From contig MU006100.1 of the NCBI GenBank assembly GCA_010093705.1, positions 1 to 64,000 of the forward strand: 64,000 nt of DNA. The letters run 5' to 3'. Below, piece after piece: positions 14,084 to 25,838 of this stretch. The DNA is from Patellaria atrata CBS 101060 (taxonomy: Eukaryota > Ascomycota > Dothideomycetes > Patellariales > Patellariaceae). Position 1 is the first letter of the stretch, and the number at the start of each line of letters is the position of its first letter. Under the pieces are notes generated by a model that made no database searches, was not told the origin of the DNA, and saw only the letters and a program-made list of their open reading frames with translations. A program made the position numbers and the translations under genes.

Positions 14084-14688
14084 TATTATAACGGAAGTCT
14101 ATATTTATCGAGATAGAACGAGATAAGTTTAGAAAAGCGTTTAACTTTTCACTTAACGTAGTTAATTATAAAGATAGGTTTAATAAAATAATAAAATATA
14201 TATAATAAAGATATTTTAAGTTAATAATATAATTTATTAACTTTTTAACTTCGGATAAAGCTTATAATAAGATAAGACGTATTATATAAAAATAATATAA
14301 TAAATAAAGTTAAGTATAAGACTATAATATTTAAATTTATAGATAAGATTAATAGTAAAAATAACTATAAAGAATCTAAATATATAAGAGAAAGATTATT
14401 TTTAAATATTTCTATTCTTTATAATTAATTTAATATACTCTTTCTACTTTAAGTGAGATTATTAAAATTATTACTTCTATTACTTTCTTTACTTTTATTC
14501 TTCTAAATAGGATTACTAAGATTATTACTTTTATTACTCCCTTTACTTCTATTCTTCTAAATAGGATTATTAGAATCACTACTTAGTCACCGTTTTAGTC
14601 ACGTGACTCGTGCACTCGTTATTCCGTCTCGATATCTTATACTACTATTCTACTAATAATACTATCTCTTTATTTTATAGCTATAATA
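14084..14688 (-). repeat. Left (3') LTR of element D, 605 bp
   Basis: Direct copy of the segment at 19,110-19,714, equal in length, with ends fitting TG...CA after C-to-T change. A pyrimidine-rich run follows inside the element, the position expected for the polypurine tract on the minus strand. The part at 14,580-14,620 still has some CA and TG. Confidence 0.85.
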
Positions 14689-17600
14689 TTATCTCCCTTC
14701 TCTATAGCTTTTATCTCGAAAATACCGCGTTTAGTTATTCTTATTATAAAGTCTAGTTCTATTATTTCTATTATATTATAAGCTCTTCTTATCTCTTTCT
14801 TTTAAGATACTTAAAGTTAAGAGTTTTATAATTTATCGTCGTTATTATATTATTAAGATAAACTCTTTAAGCTTTTATATATCTTCTTTTTATTCTAATT
14901 ACCGTTCCTATAACCTTTCTTATCGTGTGGACTTAAAGACTAGTTATTATAGGGAATATCTAGTAATATACCGTAAGTGCGATCTTATAGTGATAAATAA
15001 GGATTTTATTTATACTTATAAACTTATATTCTTTCTCTATTCTTAACTTAAAGCTATTAAGAATAAGTAAGAGTTTCTTTAAACTTATATTTATCGTCTT
15101 TATAAATAACTCCGTTCTATTAAATCTTATTATAGTGAGCTCTTATCCCGGGAATATAATTCTATCGAGAAGTTAGAGATTTTAGAGTAAGAAATTAAAA
15201 AGTAATAAACTTTCTTATCTTTCTCTATATTTTCTTTATATCTTATATCGTTTTCTAGTTAATCTAATTTAGATTTCTCTACTCTTAAAAGTCTAGAATT
15301 TCTTAATTTTAGCGATAAAACTATTTAAGTTTCTAATTATAGTTTATTAAATACTTAAGTAGTTTTTATATATTATCTATATATTTATAACCTCTCTATT
15401 TTACTAAGTACTTATACTAATTATTTACTTATTATAAGTCTAAGATTTATTTTATCTCGTAAATATCTTCTTCTTCTAGTTTTATAGGTTATATTTAGAG
15501 TTTAGTATTAGTATATACTAATTCTAGAAGTAATATATAGAAAACTAGGTATATCTTTATTTCTTATAATAATTTTAACTTATAATTAACTTTTCCTTTA
15601 ATCTATTTAATTTTAAAAGGGCTAATTTTCTTATAGTTTAGTTTCTTATTAGGTTATTTTATTTTAAGATTTTTCTATAATAAGTAAACTTTATCTCTCT
15701 TTTTAAAGATTAATTCTAGTAATCTATATTAATTATTATACTTTATAGCTCTTATCATCTAGAAAGTTATATCTTATAATAGCTATTTATATAATTTCTT
15801 AATTTACTCGACTTTTAACACTACTTCTTATAAAATACTCTAAACTATTCTCGGCTCACGATATACCTTTAATTCGAAACTATAATTTATATAGAAGGGT
15901 AAAATCTTTATAATATCGGATTTCGCGCTATTATATATATATAAACTATACTATTAGTAGTAACTTTATCTAGTTATTTTATTAGTAATTTACGTAATTA
16001 CGTAAATATTATTCTAGAAATTAATTTATTCTTAAAGCGTTAATTAAATTAAAAGATATTATTATATATTTATATAATTTAAATCTTATTTTTATAGTTA
16101 TTTTCTATTCTTCGTCTTCTTTTATTTTAATTTAATAATAGCCTTCTTAAATATCGAGTTTTATAAACTATTTTACTCTTTATAATTTATCTTAAATTTC
16201 TAAGACTAAGGATAATAAATATCTATTTTTAATTATAATATTATTTAGCTATTTATAATTAATATATAATCTTAATTTACTATTCTTCTTTAATATAAAT
16301 AGAATTAGTGAAGCTATTAGACTTTTATTAAATTATATATATCTCTTTTCTAAGTTAATATAAATATATTCTTTAAATACTATATATTATTCTCGTGATA
16401 ATAGATAAATAGAATCGGGTCGTAATTTTATACTTTTCTTTAGTATTATTTTATAATTCTATATCTAGTGATTTAGAAGTATAGTCGCTATATTTTTCTT
16501 AAATAAATCTTTAAACTCGTTATACTCTTTAGATATTTTAGATTCTTTAAAAATCTTTTTAATATTTACTTTCTTAAGCTATATTACTTTTATATTTTTA
16601 AGTTTATTTCTATAAATCTTTATTATCTTATAATACGAAATATATTCTATAAATATATTAATGTTTATCTATTTAGTATATCTCGTTTATTTAACTTTAT
16701 TCTTTTATAAAATATTTCGATTAATTTAAGTACTTCTTATCTTTTAATTAATATCTAAATTTATTATTTATAACTAGTCTATTCTTAAAATTATATCTAT
16801 ATCTTCTAGATTAATTATAGAGATATATTTAATAGTTACCTTCTCTTATATATTAACTTTTATAAATATAGTCTTAAAGTTAATTAGACCTCGTCTATAT
16901 CCTATTCCTTTATTATTTTCTAATTATAGTAGGACTAAATTTTTAAATTTTATATAAAATATACTCTTCTTTTTTATCTATCGAGATAAGATAAATAAAT
17001 TAGTGGCGTTATTATTAACTAGCGTTATTATTCTTTTATTATATATAATAATATCTATTTAAAGCGTTTTATCGTTACTTCGTAAAGTTTTAAGGAATTT
17101 AAAAGTTATATTTCTCGATTATTCTTATTTCGAGTAACTTAATAGTTTTTTATATAATTATATACTAGATAATCGAGTTCTATATATTTAGTCTAGTATA
17201 ATCTATCGTGTTTATTATAATACGGGCCCTTATAATATTTTTTATATTCGAGCTTTCGATAATTATACTTAGTAATATATTTAAGTGTTTCTCTATTATT
17301 TTAAAGTACTTTAATCTTCTATAGAAATATTTTTTCTTTATAAAACTTTTTCTTTAAATCTTTATAATACTAATAATCCGTACTATATTTATAGTCTTTC
17401 TATATTATTACTATATATTCTATATAAATTAATATTTAATAGTATTATCTATATTTAAACTTATCTATATAATCGAAACTATTATACTTCCTATAATTAT
17501 TTACTAGTGATTTAAACTTTTAGTTTTTTTTAAGTTTTCTTATTTTATCTTTATAGATTTTATATCCTTTTATCTAGTATTCACTTTTAGGTAAATATAT

Positions 17601-19109
17601 ATATATAAAGTCTTAATCTTTAAACTTTATTATAACTCTCTACTATTTATAATATAAATAATTATTCTCTTTATATTATATTTATTAAAAGATTAAATAG
17701 TCTTCTATTTTTAGTATAAGATTTAACTATTATTTTTCACCGATCGTGTTAATATTAGATTTAAATTTAATTAGTTTCTAATTTTAGAGTTTTTATTTAA
17801 ACTATTATTATTATTTTATAATTTAATATATAAGGCTTAGTCTATTAAATATTTATACTTTAATTCTTTAATCTTAATTCTATATTAGATATTCTAATAT
17901 TATATATATATATATATTTCTATATACCTAATATTATTAGTTATCTAAATATTATCGGAGTATCTTCTTTTTTAACTAGTTTCCTACTATTAAAAATAGT
18001 GTCGATAATCTATTTACTTTTTTTTAATATAGTAGCGGCGTTTCTTTAATCTCTTTTTCTTCGAACGATAAAACTAGTAATAATAGTATTAAATATATAA
18101 CTCTAAGTTATATATATTAATTATATCGCGATAATAGTTATATCTTTTATAAATAGTCTCTTTTAAAATATCTTATCTCTTTATATTATAGATATATTTT
18201 ATTTATAAAATATTTTTTTCTTTTTAGATAAACTATTATTATTTCTTTAATTTCTTTTATTTTATCTATTATAATCGATTAAAATTTATTAAGTCTCTTT
18301 AATTTTATTTATTTATAATCTTTATTATCTTCTTTTTATACTTAATTATAATATTCTTCCGTTCTCTCTTTTTCTATTTATATTTATATAGCCTATTATT
18401 TATTTTAATTATTTTAATTATTATATCTTATATACTTATTAGTTTTTTATAATAAACCTATTTATCTTTTACTTCTTTTTTTAAATCTTAATAAAAGATA
18501 ATTATTAGTAATTTATTAGGCTAATTTAATATTAATATTACCTATTAAAATATAATTATATACTTTAAAGTTAACTCTTTTTATTTAAGTCTTTAAAACT
18601 TTCTTTTAACTCTTTATTATTTATCGATTTTCTTAAAGACGTTCTTAAATATTTCTTTAAACTTTAGAAACGACTTAAAAATCTTAATTATTTTATTCTT
18701 TTAGTATTCTTCGCTATTCTTAAAATAGTCTTATATAATAGATTTAAATTATTTTAAAGCGTCTTCTTTAAAGTATATTAATATATCGAGTATATATTTA
18801 TTATTATCTATTAACTTTATTCTTTTATAATAGATTCTTATTTAAATTAAGAATTCTTTTAACTTATCTCGTTTACTATTATATAGTACGGGTTCTTTAA
18901 CTTTCACGGTCTATTTCTATAATAATAATTATTATATAATAAGTTATTTAAGTTAATTCTTAAATTTTTAGATTATTTCTTTACTTTTAAATTTATTAAT
19001 ATATTTATATAACACTTAAATATATTTTTTATCTATCTTTATATTAGTTATAACTAATAATATTATATTTAAATCTATTATATATTTTCCTATTATATAA
19101 TAGTTATAA

Positions 19110-19714
19110 TATTATAATAGAAGTCTATACTTATTAAGATAGAATTAAATAAGTTTAAAAACGTATCTAGCTTTTTATTTAATATAGTTAACTATAAAAG
19201 TAAATTTAATAAAATAATAGAATATATATAATAAAGATATTTTAAATTAATAATATAACTTATTAACTTCTTAATTTCGGGTAAAGCTTATAATAAGATA
19301 AAATATATTATATAGAAATAGTATAATAAATAAAGTTAAATATAAAACTATAATATCTAAATTTATAAATAAGATTAATAATAAGAATAATTATAAAGAA
19401 TCTAAATATATAAGGGAAAGATTATTTTTAAATATTTTTATTTTTTATAATTAATTTAATATACTTTTATTACTTTAAATAGAATTATTAAAATTATTAC
19501 TTTTATTACTTTCTTTACTTTTATTCTTCTAAATAAGATTATTAAAATTATTACTTTTATTACTCTCTTTATTTCTATTCTTCTTAGTGTAATTACTAGA
19601 ATTACTACTTAATTATCGTTTTAATTATATAACTTATATACTTATTATTCTATTCTAATATCTTATATTATTATTCTATTAATAATACTATCTCTTTATT
19701 TTATAATTATAATA
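19110..19714 (-). repeat. Right (5') LTR of element D, 605 bp
   Basis: Direct copy of 14,084-14,688. It is visibly more AT-rich than the left copy, for example at 19,600-19,680 compared with 14,580-14,650. It is followed by the second copy of the 5-bp target duplication at 19,715-19,719. Confidence 0.85.
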
Positions 19715-20575
19715 AAATCTTTATTATTTTATAAATTTATTAATTTTTATTTATAATATTTATTTTATTATTATAATTTAAATTTTCTTTAAAATCTTTT
19801 AATTAAATTAAATAATTTTTTTTAATTAATATCTAAATTTATTATTTATAATTTATTTATTTATAAAATTATATCTTTATTTTTAAGATTAATTATAAAT
19901 TTTTAAGAATTATAAAAGTTATATTTTTTAATTATTTCTATTTTAAATAATTTAATAGTTTTTTATATAATAGAAAATTAAGTTTTATATATATAATTTG
20001 ATATAATTTATTATATTTATTATAATATAAATTTTTATAATATTTTTTATATTTTAATTCTTAATATTCTTATTTAATAATTATATTATAATTTAAATTA
20101 CTTTTGAATTTTATTATTAAAAATAATATTAATAATTTATTTATCTTTATTTAATATAATAATAATATATTTTTAATCTTTTTTTCTTTAAATAATAAGA
20201 CTAATAATAATAATATAAAATATAATTTTAAGTAATATATATTAATTATATTATAATAATAATTATATTTTTTATAAATAATTTCTTTTAAAATATTTTA
20301 CTTTTTTATATTATAAATATATTTTATTTATAAAATTTTTTTTCTTTTTAAATATATTATTATTATTTATTTTAACTTTTTTTATTTTATTTATTATAAT
20401 TAATTAAAATTTATTAAATCTTTTTAATTTTATTTATTTATAATTTTTATTATTTTCTTTTTATATTTAATTATAATATTTTTTTATTTTTTCTTTTTTT
20501 ATTTATATTTATATAATTTATTATTTATTTTAATTATTTTAATTATTATTATTATAATTATAAATTAAAAAATAT
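19715..20575 (-). mobile_element. Element C, right arm (gag side)
   Basis: The sequence resumes element C exactly where the left arm ended, as shown by alignment with element A near 4,130-4,150. From about 20,110 it aligns with the gag-side region of D (about 17,985-18,420). C and G are nearly gone. No 5' LTR in the right orientation follows, so the right end is missing or unrecognisable. Confidence 0.65.
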
Positions 20576-21040
20576 ATAAATATTAAATAAAGGAAAAAAG
20601 AAATATTATTTAAAAAAATTATAAATAATAATAAATAATAATAAATTATATAATTTAAAAATTTAAATATATAAATATTTTAATTATAAGAAATATTTAA
20701 ATAATTAAATAACTAAAATAATTAAAAAAAATTATATAACTTAAATATATAAATATATAAATATTTTAATTATAAAAAATAATTAAAATAATTAAATAAT
20801 TAAAATAATTAAAATATAAATATATTAAATTAATTATAAAGAATAAAAATAATTAAAATATAAATATATTAAATTAATTATAAAAAATAAAAATATTTAA
20901 AAATAATTTTTCTTTTATATATTTAAATTCTTTATAATTTAAATATTTTTCTTTTTATTTATTTATATAAATATTATTAATTATAATAAAATATATTATT
21001 ATAAAAAAAAATTATTATAATTTTTTATTTATAATAATAT
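20576..21040. repeat. AT-rich filler with an inverted LTR scrap and short direct repeats
   Basis: Positions about 20,862-20,940 are the reverse complement of part of the D-family LTR (compare 14,380-14,450), so a scrap of another copy lies here in opposite orientation. Before it, about 44-bp units repeat imperfectly (20,810-20,900). No coding signal was seen. Confidence 0.5.
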
Positions 21041-22770
21041 AATATAAAATATTATTAAATATTATATATTATTAAATATTATAAAATTTTTTAATAATTA
21101 TTATTTTTATTATAATATAAAATATTTTAATAATAATAAAATAATAAAATTAAATAAAAAAATTAAATAAAGTTTATATTTTAAACTTATAAGAAAAATT
21201 AATTTTAAAGTTAATAATATATTATTTTTATATATAATATATATTTATAAAAGCTTTAATAAAAATATAATTAAATTTTTATTTAAATTAATTATTAAAT
21301 TAATTATTAAAAGTTTATTATAATTAAAAAATAAATAATTATTTAATATATTTTTAATTTTAATTTATAAGAATTTATATTTTAATTATATAAAATAGTA
21401 AATATAATAGATAAACTATTAAATATATAAAATAAAAAGTAAATAAATAAGAATTAATTTAAAAAATTTATAATATATTTAAATAAATTAAAAATAATCT
21501 TTAATTAAATAAAATATTATTAAAAAAAATTTTAAAAATTTTAAAATAATTAATATATAATTTAAATTTATTAAAAAGATAAAAATTAAATATAATATTT
21601 ATAATAATAATATTTATAATTTCGATAAAATTAATTTTTAAAAAAATATAATTAAATTAATAAAAATTATTATAAATATAAAAAAATTTATAAAATTTAT
21701 AAAATTTAACTAAATAATTAAAAATAAATTATAATTATTTAAAATATTTATATTATAAAGTATATAATTTTATTCTTTATTATTTATAAAGACTATATTT
21801 ATATTTTTATATAATATAAAAAGATAAATATATTATATAATTAAAAGATTTTAATTTTTTAAAATAGTTAAATAAATAATATACTTAATTTTAAATAATT
21901 AAAATATTTTAATATATATATAAAGATATATATAATAAAGATATATTAATTATTTATTTTTAATAATTATAAAAATTATCTTAATTAGAATTTTAAGAAT
22001 TATTATTTAAAAAATAAAAATAAAAATCTTTATATATTTTCTTATTTATTATATATATTTTAATTCTTTAATATAATTTACTTTTTATTATTAAAGTATA
22101 AATACTTTTAATATATTTATAAAGAAGAATTATTATAAAATTTTTAAAATATTAAATTTTATCTTTATTAATATATAAATAATATTAAATTATTTTAAAA
22201 TATATTTATATATTTTATTAAAATCTTTATTATTATAAATATTATAATAATTAAAGATTTTAAATAATATATTTAAACTAAAATTATAATTAAAATTTAT
22301 ATAAAATTTTATTATTAAATTATTTATTATAATTTAATTTAAATTTATATAATTTATAAAAAAAACTAAATTAATAATATATAAAAAATATATTTATAAA
22401 TATTTATATTATTAAGTTTAAAAAGTAATTAATAATAATAATTAAAAGAAAAATATATAAATAAAAATAAATTTAATATAATAATATAATAAAATATAAT
22501 AAAATATTAATAAAAATAATTATTAAAGTATTTATTATATTTTAATAATTAAAGAAAATTTAAAATAATAATAATTATAAAATATTATAAAAATTATAAA
22601 AAAATTAAATATAATACTTAAATATATAAAAAAATTTTAAAAGAAACTTTTAAATTTAATATAAATATAAATTATATAGATTTTTTATTTAATAATAATT
22701 TATTTAATATTTTTTATAATAAATTATTTATATTAAGAAATTTTATAATATTTAATAATACTTTATATTA
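21041..22770 (+). mobile_element. DNA transposon relic with terminal inverted repeats, possibly pogo/Fot1-like (Tc1/mariner)
   Basis: The two ends are imperfect inverted repeats of about 40 bp starting with AATATAAARTATTATTAAA; the left end carries an extra short internal duplication. Total length is about 1.73 kb, which fits fungal Fot1/pogo elements (usually 1.8-1.9 kb). A sequence near 22,060-22,260 on the plus strand weakly resembles the C-terminal part of a pogo-type transposase, but many stops interrupt it, so this is only suggestive. Base composition is extreme: 3 of 60 bases are G or C at 21,961-22,020. A terminal fragment of the same family sits in element C. Confidence 0.5.
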
Positions 22771-23385
22771 TAATAAAAATATAAATTTTTATTAATTTTA
22801 TTTATAATTTTTTAATTTTTTAATTATATATATAATATTCTTTTTTTTTATAATTTATTATTATAATTTTAAAATTCTTTAAATAATATTTATTTTAAAA
22901 AAATAAAAGATAAAAAATTTTATTAAAAAATTTTAAAAATTTAATATATTTAAAAAATTAATAGAAAAATTTATTATTACTTTTAATATTATTAAATAAA
23001 TTTTCTTTTAACTTTTTAATTAAAAATTTAATTATAATTTAAATATATTAAATTTTTAATCTTTTTTAATAATAAAATTTTTTAATAAATTAAAAAGTTT
23101 TTATATTATTTTTTTTTAAATCTTTTTAAATTTTTTCGATAATATAATAATTTAAATAAATAAATTAATAATAATAAAATAGTTTATATTAATTAAAAAT
23201 AAAATAATTAATATATAATAAATTTAAAAGTTTTAAAGATTTTATTTAAAAAATTTATAGTTAAAATTTAAATAAAAAGTATTATATAATTAATATTTTA
23301 ATTTATTACTCTTTACTATATTATTTAAAATAATATATATAATACTATTTTTCTTAGAAAAAAAAGAATCTATAACTATAATATA
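22771..23385. other. AT-rich DNA without recognisable content
   Basis: Almost only A and T, with runs of 6-8 identical bases. No repeat shared with the neighbouring elements and no protein trace could be recognised by eye. The AT-rich block ends here: base composition returns to normal within about 30 bases after 23,385. Confidence 0.6.
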
Positions 23386-23639
23386 GATCTAGATTTCCTG
23401 GATTTTTTAAGGATCGAATCTAAATCCACGTTAAATCGCGTTGAAAATCCAGTCCAGATCCAGCTGAATCCAATCCACGGCCATCACTGTTTAAAATCAA
23501 CAGTACCCATGGTCGCCAGTAGCACCAATACTCCAACAGCGCCACCATCTAACAATACTTAACTTATAAGTCGGAGCCGAGCAATTAGCTCTGAAAATCT
23601 CCAACATAAGGCTATCGGAGATCAGCCGTCTGACATTAT

Positions 23640-23951
23640 TTGACTTTCGCGGTTCTCTTCTGTGGTGATAACAATTGTACGGTAAGTTGTTCGAGCTGGT
23701 CCTAAGTTCTTGGACTGTTCCTTCACTTTCAAGTTCGCCGATACGTTTGTACAACGCTTGGATATGTTCCTTATCCGTCTTCGTGTTGGCTGCGGCTGAC
23801 GACATCGTGTTTCGGTCTGTTATACGCTTTCCTACTGCGTGGTAGTTATAATGTTACAACGGGAGTCTATACTTATCGAGACAGAATAGGATAAGTCTAG
23901 AAACGCGCCTGGCTTCTCACTTAACGTGGTCAACCACTAGGGTAGGTTTAA
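23640..23951 (-). mobile_element. Fragment E: little-mutated 5' end of a D-family Gypsy-type element
   Basis: Positions 23,852-23,951 match the first 100 bp of the D LTR, starting with a proper TG. Positions about 23,640-23,851 match the gag-start side of D (18,900-19,109). A gag-like N-terminus begins on the minus strand at 23,805. Unlike A-D, this piece keeps normal CA and TG content. It is a short fossil scrap cut at both ends; the LTR match stops at 23,951. Confidence 0.75.
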
Positions 23952-24193
23952 TTATTCCTCCGCTTCCATCCAATCAAAGACCTTAGATTTCGAGAGTTGT
24001 TCCGACATCATTTGTTGAAGTATGGGTCCCCTGTTAGACTGAAGATCTTGGTGGAAAGGATAATCAAGTATATCTCCTACTGCCTTACGCTAGTTATTAG
24101 CATCATTCCTTTAACACAGCTGCCTAGTAGGTATCAACGCTGTTGCCTGCATGTTCTTGGTGGAATTGAGGGTCACGCAAGGTGGCTGGATAT

Positions 24194-24288
24194 CAGATGG
24201 CTGGATATCAGATGGTTGGGGACCAGGATAAGTGAGATGGTTAAGCAGGCAATACTATAAGATAGCACAGGCACCCACTCCAGATAGT
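24194..24288. repeat. 95-bp direct repeat, left copy at the gap
   Basis: Identical over 95 bases to 24,389-24,483. It ends exactly at the first N, while the partner starts exactly after the last N. This is the pattern expected when two overlapping contig ends are scaffolded instead of merged. Confidence 0.95.
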
Positions 24289-24388
24289 NNNNNNNNNNNN
24301 NNNNNNNNNNNNNNNNNNNNNNNNNNNNNNNNNNNNNNNNNNNNNNNNNNNNNNNNNNNNNNNNNNNNNNNNNNNNNNNNNNNNNNNN
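24289..24388. other. Assembly gap, 100 N
   Basis: Exactly 100 unknown bases between two identical 95-bp sequences. It may represent no missing DNA at all. Confidence 0.98.
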
Positions 24389-24483
24389 CAGATGGCTGGA
24401 TATCAGATGGTTGGGGACCAGGATAAGTGAGATGGTTAAGCAGGCAATACTATAAGATAGCACAGGCACCCACTCCAGATAGT
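24389..24483. repeat. 95-bp direct repeat, right copy at the gap
   Basis: Identical to 24,194-24,288; see the left copy. Confidence 0.95.
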
Positions 24484-24962
24484 TGACAATCAATGAACAC
24501 TCTTACCCTTCTATCTACTACCTTAGCTCATACCTGTGTGGATTTAATCAGTTCTCAGTTGCCTAGTAGGTATAAACGCTGTTACCTGCATGTTCTCATG
24601 TATTTAAACGCTCTTTAGAACAGTCATTCAACAAGGGAGCGATTATCTTGATCATTTTCAGCACCCTTACGTCTGACATCATTCTTTTCTCCATCAAGTT
24701 CATATGGTAACATCACTGTCACTACGAATGCGCAACCTCCCAACCGTTTGGATGTTGGTATAGCAATTGACAGTGTTCAACTGAGTCAACGTCTTCGCAA
24801 GAACACAGCCTTTACGACCGTATGATGGTGTATAAAGAGGACTGTTCTACGCCTGGGAGATGGCTGGAACTGCAGAAAACACACGATATCTTCTCCAAGA
24901 GATAATTCAAATACAACCCTCTAGATAAGAACATCTTCCTAGTAGCATCGAGGACATTCATT

Positions 24963-25838
24963 ATGTCGTATGAGAAGCCAACTCTAGCCATCTTCGGATC
25001 CACCGGTGTTTGCGCCTCACAAGCACTGGCTTTGGCATTGAGAGACGGATACACAGTTACAGCTCGTAAGTCCCACCGAACTGAGATGGGAGATTACCCG
25101 ATCAGATGATAGCCGGAATGGATACTGATCTCCTGGTCAATAGTCGTCCGGACGCCTGAGAGGCTTCGCAAGCTCCTATCCGAAACCCACAGCATCGACT
25201 CCAGTTTGGTAGACAGAAATCTCATCATTGTTCAAGGAAACGTCAAAACCATCGCTGATATGAAGAAAACACTTGTCATCAATAACCGCATGGTTGACTT
25301 GATCGTCTGCGGAATTGGAGGCGCACCACAGTTCCAAATGAACCTCAAAACCCCGTTTACTCTTGACGATCCGCAAATCTGCGAAAGTGCCATAAAGACT
25401 CTACTCGAAGCCATCAAAGAACTTAGCGCCGATCGCTCCATTACAGGCACCAAGAAACCCGCTATCACCGTCATCTCCACCACGGGCCTTTCTAAAACCA
25501 GAGACGTACCTCTTGTATTGTATCCTCTATACTATTGGACTCTTACCGTACTTCATATAGACAAGAAGATTATGGAAGATTTGGTTATCGATGCTGCTTC
25601 GGCTAACGAGATATCTAATTTCACCATTGTACGGCCAACACTTTTGACTAAAGGGAGAGCGAAAGGCTTGGATAACGTTAAGCAAGAGTGGGAGTTGCTG
25701 AATGGAGAAAAGGGGGATGGGCCAGGACCTACTATGGGATACTCTATCTCCAGATCGGATGTCGGGACCTGGATCTTTGAGAAAGCGATCAAGGAGATTC
25801 AGGTATGGGGTGATAGGTGTGTCAGTTTAGCATACTGA
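24963..25838 (+). CDS. NmrA-like / atypical short-chain NAD(P)-binding protein
   Basis: Two exons (24,963-25,065; 25,144-25,838) with a 78-nt GT-AG intron join in phase to 265 residues. The N-terminus has a beta-strand plus GxTGxxA nucleotide-binding loop (residues about 8-20), and an Arg-rich VRTPERL stretch follows the splice, typical of NADP-preferring NmrA and atypical SDR proteins. No Tyr-x-x-x-Lys catalytic pair stands out, so it may be a sensor or a non-classical reductase. Family members act as redox sensors or as tailoring reductases; the substrate cannot be told. It is the first gene next to the transposon block, 1.0 kb from fragment E. The start was chosen because it places the Rossmann motif at the usual distance. 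Confidence 0.8.

Larger units (their letters stand above)
14084..19714 (-). mobile_element. Element D: LTR-bounded Gypsy-type fossil nested in element C
   Basis: Two 605-bp direct LTRs (14,084-14,688 and 19,110-19,714) bound a body that aligns with elements A and C. The 5-bp sequence AAATC lies immediately outside both ends, a proper target-site duplication. Outside the LTRs, element C continues in register. The body reads right to left: a gag start region lies next to the right (5') LTR and pol-like sequence toward the left. CA and TG are nearly absent, but CG and CT are partly kept, so D is less decayed than C. Its outline looks complete, while its coding content is shortened and broken many times. 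Confidence 0.85.
23952..24962. other. Intergenic DNA with near-duplicate segments and a gap
   Basis: No gene recognised. A roughly 42-bp sequence at 24,118-24,160 recurs at 24,557-24,600 with three differences, at least two of them C-to-T or G-to-A type. Together with the identical 95-bp gap flanks this makes a locally repetitive patch. Short open frames here have no coding character. Confidence 0.6.

Noticed and set aside
1-23385. Centromere or telomere sequence
   Set aside because: The AT-rich block is explained by RIP-mutated transposons; no telomere repeat or distinct centromere feature was seen, though a centromere cannot be excluded from sequence alone.
23497-23805. A 102-codon minus-strand frame taken as a host gene
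   Set aside because: Its first part matches the gag-start region of the D retroelement family and its last 45 codons have no support; it is treated as element fragment E plus flank.
24194-24483. A true biological tandem duplication of 95 bp
   Set aside because: The copies end exactly at the gap borders, which fits unmerged contig overlap better.
24173-24493. Frames reading across the N gap near 24,289-24,388
   Set aside because: They run through unknown bases between identical contig ends and have no coding character.
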